Shown here piece by piece: positions 61,820 through 64,000 of a stretch of DNA of 64,000 bases. Each line of letters opens with the position of its first letter. Positions within the stretch are counted from its first letter, which is position 1. Both the position numbers and the translations under genes were made by a program. Below the pieces are notes generated by a model that was not told where the DNA came from, did no database searches, and worked only from the letters and a program-made list of their open reading frames with translations. Source of the stretch: Gemmatimonadota bacterium (lineage in GTDB: Bacteria; Gemmatimonadota; Gemmatimonadetes; Gemmatimonadales; GWC2-71-9); the NCBI GenBank assembly GCA_009692115.1, contig SHZU01000005.1:1-64000 (forward strand), read 5' to 3'.

Positions 61820-62486
61820 TCATGGGGGTCTTGGCTCGCGAAGGGCACCCGGTGGAATCGCATAGGGTAGCTGGGCTGACGAACGGTCTCGATCGGACAA
61901 CCGGAGTACCGACACAGTAGGAAACATGATATCGCTTGGCCGGCCCGAATGAGGCAGACCCAATGCGTGTCCGAACTCGGGAAGCGCGACCGACCGGGTT
62001 TCCTCAGGCCCGAGCCACAGGTCTTCCCACATCCGGAGCGCCTCGCCCACGGCCTCCACCACCGGATCGGCGTTTGGCGGCCTTCCGATCAACACCCTGG
62101 GCACGGTACCTTCGCCCCATCGCCGAGTCCGGGCCGACGAGCAAGGAGTCGAGATACACCGTGGGGCCGGCTAGCGCGAGGCGGCGACGGACTTCGATCC
62201 TGGCGAGCTGAGCGATCAGCGGGGTCCGATGCTCCGGACGGGATTCGTTGACCGAACCACCGGCGGCCAAAGCGGTGACCGGAGGAAGCGCCGGAACCGG
62301 CGCAGCGGGCTTGGGCTCGGCCACCGAAATCGTCACGGTCGGGATGGGCCGCTCGGCCCACCGGCCGTAGATCAGCAGCACCCCCAAGCCGACCGTCAAC
62401 CACAAGAAGATTCTCGCCACGGTCTGGGAGGCTGCAAAATGGGAGCCCGGTTCATTTTTGGCTGCTCGGTTCCTGGCTTGGCCCAT
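61820..62486 (-). pseudogene. Matrixin-type (M10) metalloprotease, degraded
   Basis: One frame (from 62486) gives a cytoplasmic start, a transmembrane helix (IFLWLTVGLGVLLIYG), a proline-rich stalk and PTVYLDSLLVGPDSAMGRRYR. The continuation, PRVLIGRPPNADPVVEAVGE then ALRMWEDLWL, is in another frame. The zinc motif reads VALPEFGHALGLPHS: the first histidine of HExxHxxGxxH is replaced by proline. Between WEDLWLGPEE and TRSVALPEF about 50-60 residues normally present are missing. DIMFPTVSVLRLSDRD closes the domain. A frameshift, a deletion and a lost zinc ligand together indicate a pseudogene. Confidence 0.7.
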
Positions 62487-62563
62487 CGGAACCCTTTACA
62501 TTGCCAGCGTTTGCAGCCTTTCATCCAACGAAACGATCCCCCCTCCGTGCGCTGGAGACCCCG

Positions 62564-64000
62564 TTGATCATCGCGAGCTTCGCCAAAGCAATGGTGCGAT
62601 GGCGTTGGATCGTTATCGCCGTCTGGGCGATCGTCGGGCTCATCGCCTTCATCCAGGCCCCGAAGACGCCGAACCGCCTCGCGCTTCAAGGCGGAGCCGA
62701 TGAAATGACTGAAGCCCGAACCGCCGATCGGCTGCTGTCTACCCGATTCGCTCGGCCCTTCGGTGAGTTTCTGGCGGTGGCCGTCGAGGGTCCTACGTCG
62801 TTCGCCGAGGGACCGGGGCGAGCGGTCCTCGATACGCTGACCAAGACGGCCGCCCGGCTGGCCTACGTCCAAAACGTCGTCTCGTATCTGACCCGGAGCG
62901 ATACGTTGTTCGTCTCCAACGACGGGAGGGCGACTTTCTTCTTGGTCTCCCTCCGCCTTCGGGCCGACAGCGTTGGAGCCAAGATCCCCGACATACGGGC
63001 CAAGCTCAACCAGGTATTGGCCCAAGTACCCAACCGGCCATCGTACAAGATGCACGTGACCGGCCGAGCCGCCCTTGACCTCGACGTCCGGACCGTGAGC
63101 GCCGAGGACGGGAAGCGATTCGAACTTCGACTCCTCCCGATCACCCTGGTCATCCTGGTTTTGGCGTTTGGAGCGTTGGTCGCCGCCTTGCTGCCGCTCG
63201 GCATCGGGGTCCTTGCCATTGCCGTGTCGCTCTCGATCGTCGGCGTCCTGGCCACCACAATGCCGATGTCGGTCTTCGTCCTGAATCTCACGACGATGAT
63301 CGGACTGGGCGTCGGGATCGACTATTCCCTGCTGATGGTAACCCGCTTTCGCGAGGAACTGGCCCGCGGATACCGGCGACGCGAGGCGGCGGAGCGAACC
63401 TTGATGACCGCGGGCATCGCTGTCGTCAACTCAGGGTTGACCGTCGTGGTCGGGTTTGGCGCCCTCCTGCTGACGCCGATGGTCGAGACCAGAAGCGTCG
63501 GGATCGGCGGCTTGATTGTCGTTGGAGTAGCCGTTTTGCTCTGCATCACCCTGCTTCCGGCGCTTCTGGCGGCCCTGGGCCGCTCGATCGACGAACCCCG
63601 CTGGTTGGCTCGACGCCTCACTTGGTATCACGCCCCGCAGATTTGGGAAAAGTGGGCCCGTTCCCTTGCCCGCCACCCCGTCAGGGCTCTGCTGGTTGGG
63701 GGATCGATTATCGGGGTACTCACTCTACCGGTCTTCTGGATTCGAATCGGCCTCCCGGCCCGCGACTGGTGGCCCAGCCAGACCGAAGCCGGCGCCGGAG
63801 TCGAGGCCCTCTCGCGGATGGGCGTGTCAGGGTACATCACCCCGCTCCGCATCGTCGTCGAAGTGCCGTCAGGACAATCGGCCACTCAGGCGGTCAAGCT
63901 CCGTGGCCTCCGAGCCCTTTCGGACTCAATGAGGGCCGATCCCCGGGTCGTCGAGGTTCGCAGTATTGTCGACCTCGAGCCCGGGACCTCGATCCTCGCT
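62564..64000 (+). CDS. MMPL/RND-family transporter, 5' part (runs off the window)
   Basis: At least 479 residues with no stop before the window end. The TTG at 62564 has GGAGA five bases upstream; ATG at 62591 is the alternative. It starts with a membrane helix (WIVIAVWAIVGLIAFIQAP), then a large periplasmic domain (about residues 45-195), then a five-helix bundle including LNLTTMIGLGVGIDYSLLMVTRFREEL, the signature of MMPL transporters, and VNSGLTVVVGFGALLLTPM. After another helix (ALLVGGSIIGVLTLPVFWI) the second periplasmic domain begins. Proton-driven export of lipids or hydrophobic compounds is the family role. Confidence 0.88.
   Translation, partial: MIIASFAKAMVRWRWIVIAVWAIVGLIAFIQAPKTPNRLALQGGADEMTEARTADRLLSTRFARPFGEFLAVAVEGPTSFAEGPGRAVLDTLTKTAARLAYVQNVVSYLTRSDTLFVSNDGRATFFLVSLRLRADSVGAKIPDIRAKLNQVLAQVPNRPSYKMHVTGRAALDLDVRTVSAEDGKRFELRLLPITLVILVLAFGALVAALLPLGIGVLAIAVSLSIVGVLATTMPMSVFVLNLTTMIGLGVGIDYSLLMVTRFREELARGYRRREAAERTLMTAGIAVVNSGLTVVVGFGALLLTPMVETRSVGIGGLIVVGVAVLLCITLLPALLAALGRSIDEPRWLARRLTWYHAPQIWEKWARSLARHPVRALLVGGSIIGVLTLPVFWIRIGLPARDWWPSQTEAGAGVEALSRMGVSGYITPLRIVVEVPSGQSATQAVKLRGLRALSDSMRADPRVVEVRSIVDLEPGTSILA

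Noticed and set aside
1-64000. CRISPR arrays, tRNA or rRNA genes, complete insertion sequences
   Set aside because: No regularly spaced direct repeats, no cloverleaf-type sequence and no rRNA-like stretch were seen. The only transposon trace is the broken IS256 gene.

Overview
The window is GC-rich bacterial DNA with tightly packed genes, many joined by ATGA, GTGA or TTGA stop/start overlaps. The repertoire is rich in secreted amidohydrolases, some fused to TolB-like propellers, along with an M16 peptidase, a DUF5916 protein, an Ntn acylase and serine hydrolases. It also has a KorAB 2-oxoacid:ferredoxin oxidoreductase, a SUF operon and a mnmG-parAB locus. This fits a free-living aerobic or microaerobic chemoheterotroph, most likely from the Gemmatimonadota. 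That assignment is inference from gene content; no rRNA or other phylogenetic marker is present. No tRNA, rRNA or CRISPR array was seen.

Region 1-4.9 kb looks acquired and eroded. It holds an amidohydrolase/alpha-beta-hydrolase pair, a long imperfect hairpin resembling an integron attC site, a lipoprotein esterase, an NTF2-fold protein, an IS256-type transposase remnant and a truncated marR gene next to an intact 14-bp operator palindrome. Region 5-16.3 kb carries a translationally coupled operon of three exported hydrolases (propeller-amidohydrolase, Ntn acylase, YtcJ-like amidohydrolase), a divergent secreted amidohydrolase, and a GMC oxidoreductase with its Tat-exported partner subunit. 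Region 16.3-32.5 kb holds cutC, small membrane and DUF433 proteins, an M16 peptidase, a beta-lactamase-fold hydrolase, DinB, korAB, an alkaline-phosphatase-superfamily lipoprotein coupled to another amidohydrolase, a defluorinase-like hydrolase and an MBL-fold lipoprotein. Region 32.5-38.5 kb has a DUF5916 protein, an aminotransferase, an alpha/beta hydrolase and a P1 (DmpA-type) peptidase.

Region 38.5-46.4 kb (minus strand) is an unusually long collinear run: parA-parB-M23 peptidase-bactofilin-BMP lipoprotein-Nif3-nucleoside ABC ATPase-two permeases. Two parS sites lie between parA and mnmG. This run links chromosome segregation, a cytoskeletal scaffold, a wall hydrolase and nucleoside uptake. 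Region 48.5-57 kb (minus strand) contains an ABC exporter pair and a sufB-sufC-sufD-sufS-sufU operon. The operon is followed by a bacilliredoxin and a small conserved protein, and has a readable sigma70-like promoter and adjacent palindromes. Region 57-64 kb has a peptide deformylase, dienelactone hydrolase, 7Fe ferredoxin, a hotdog-thioesterase/alpha-beta-hydrolase fusion, RNase D, a MIP18/DUF59 protein, a broken matrixin protease and the 5' part of an MMPL transporter that runs off the window.

A recurring theme is gene decay. At least seven loci are broken or residual: the IS256 transposase, marR, a carboxypeptidase-regulatory/plug protein, a Kir potassium channel lacking its pore, a C-terminal gene tail beside a terminator, an XRE regulator tail and a matrixin. 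Several carry clean internal deletions.
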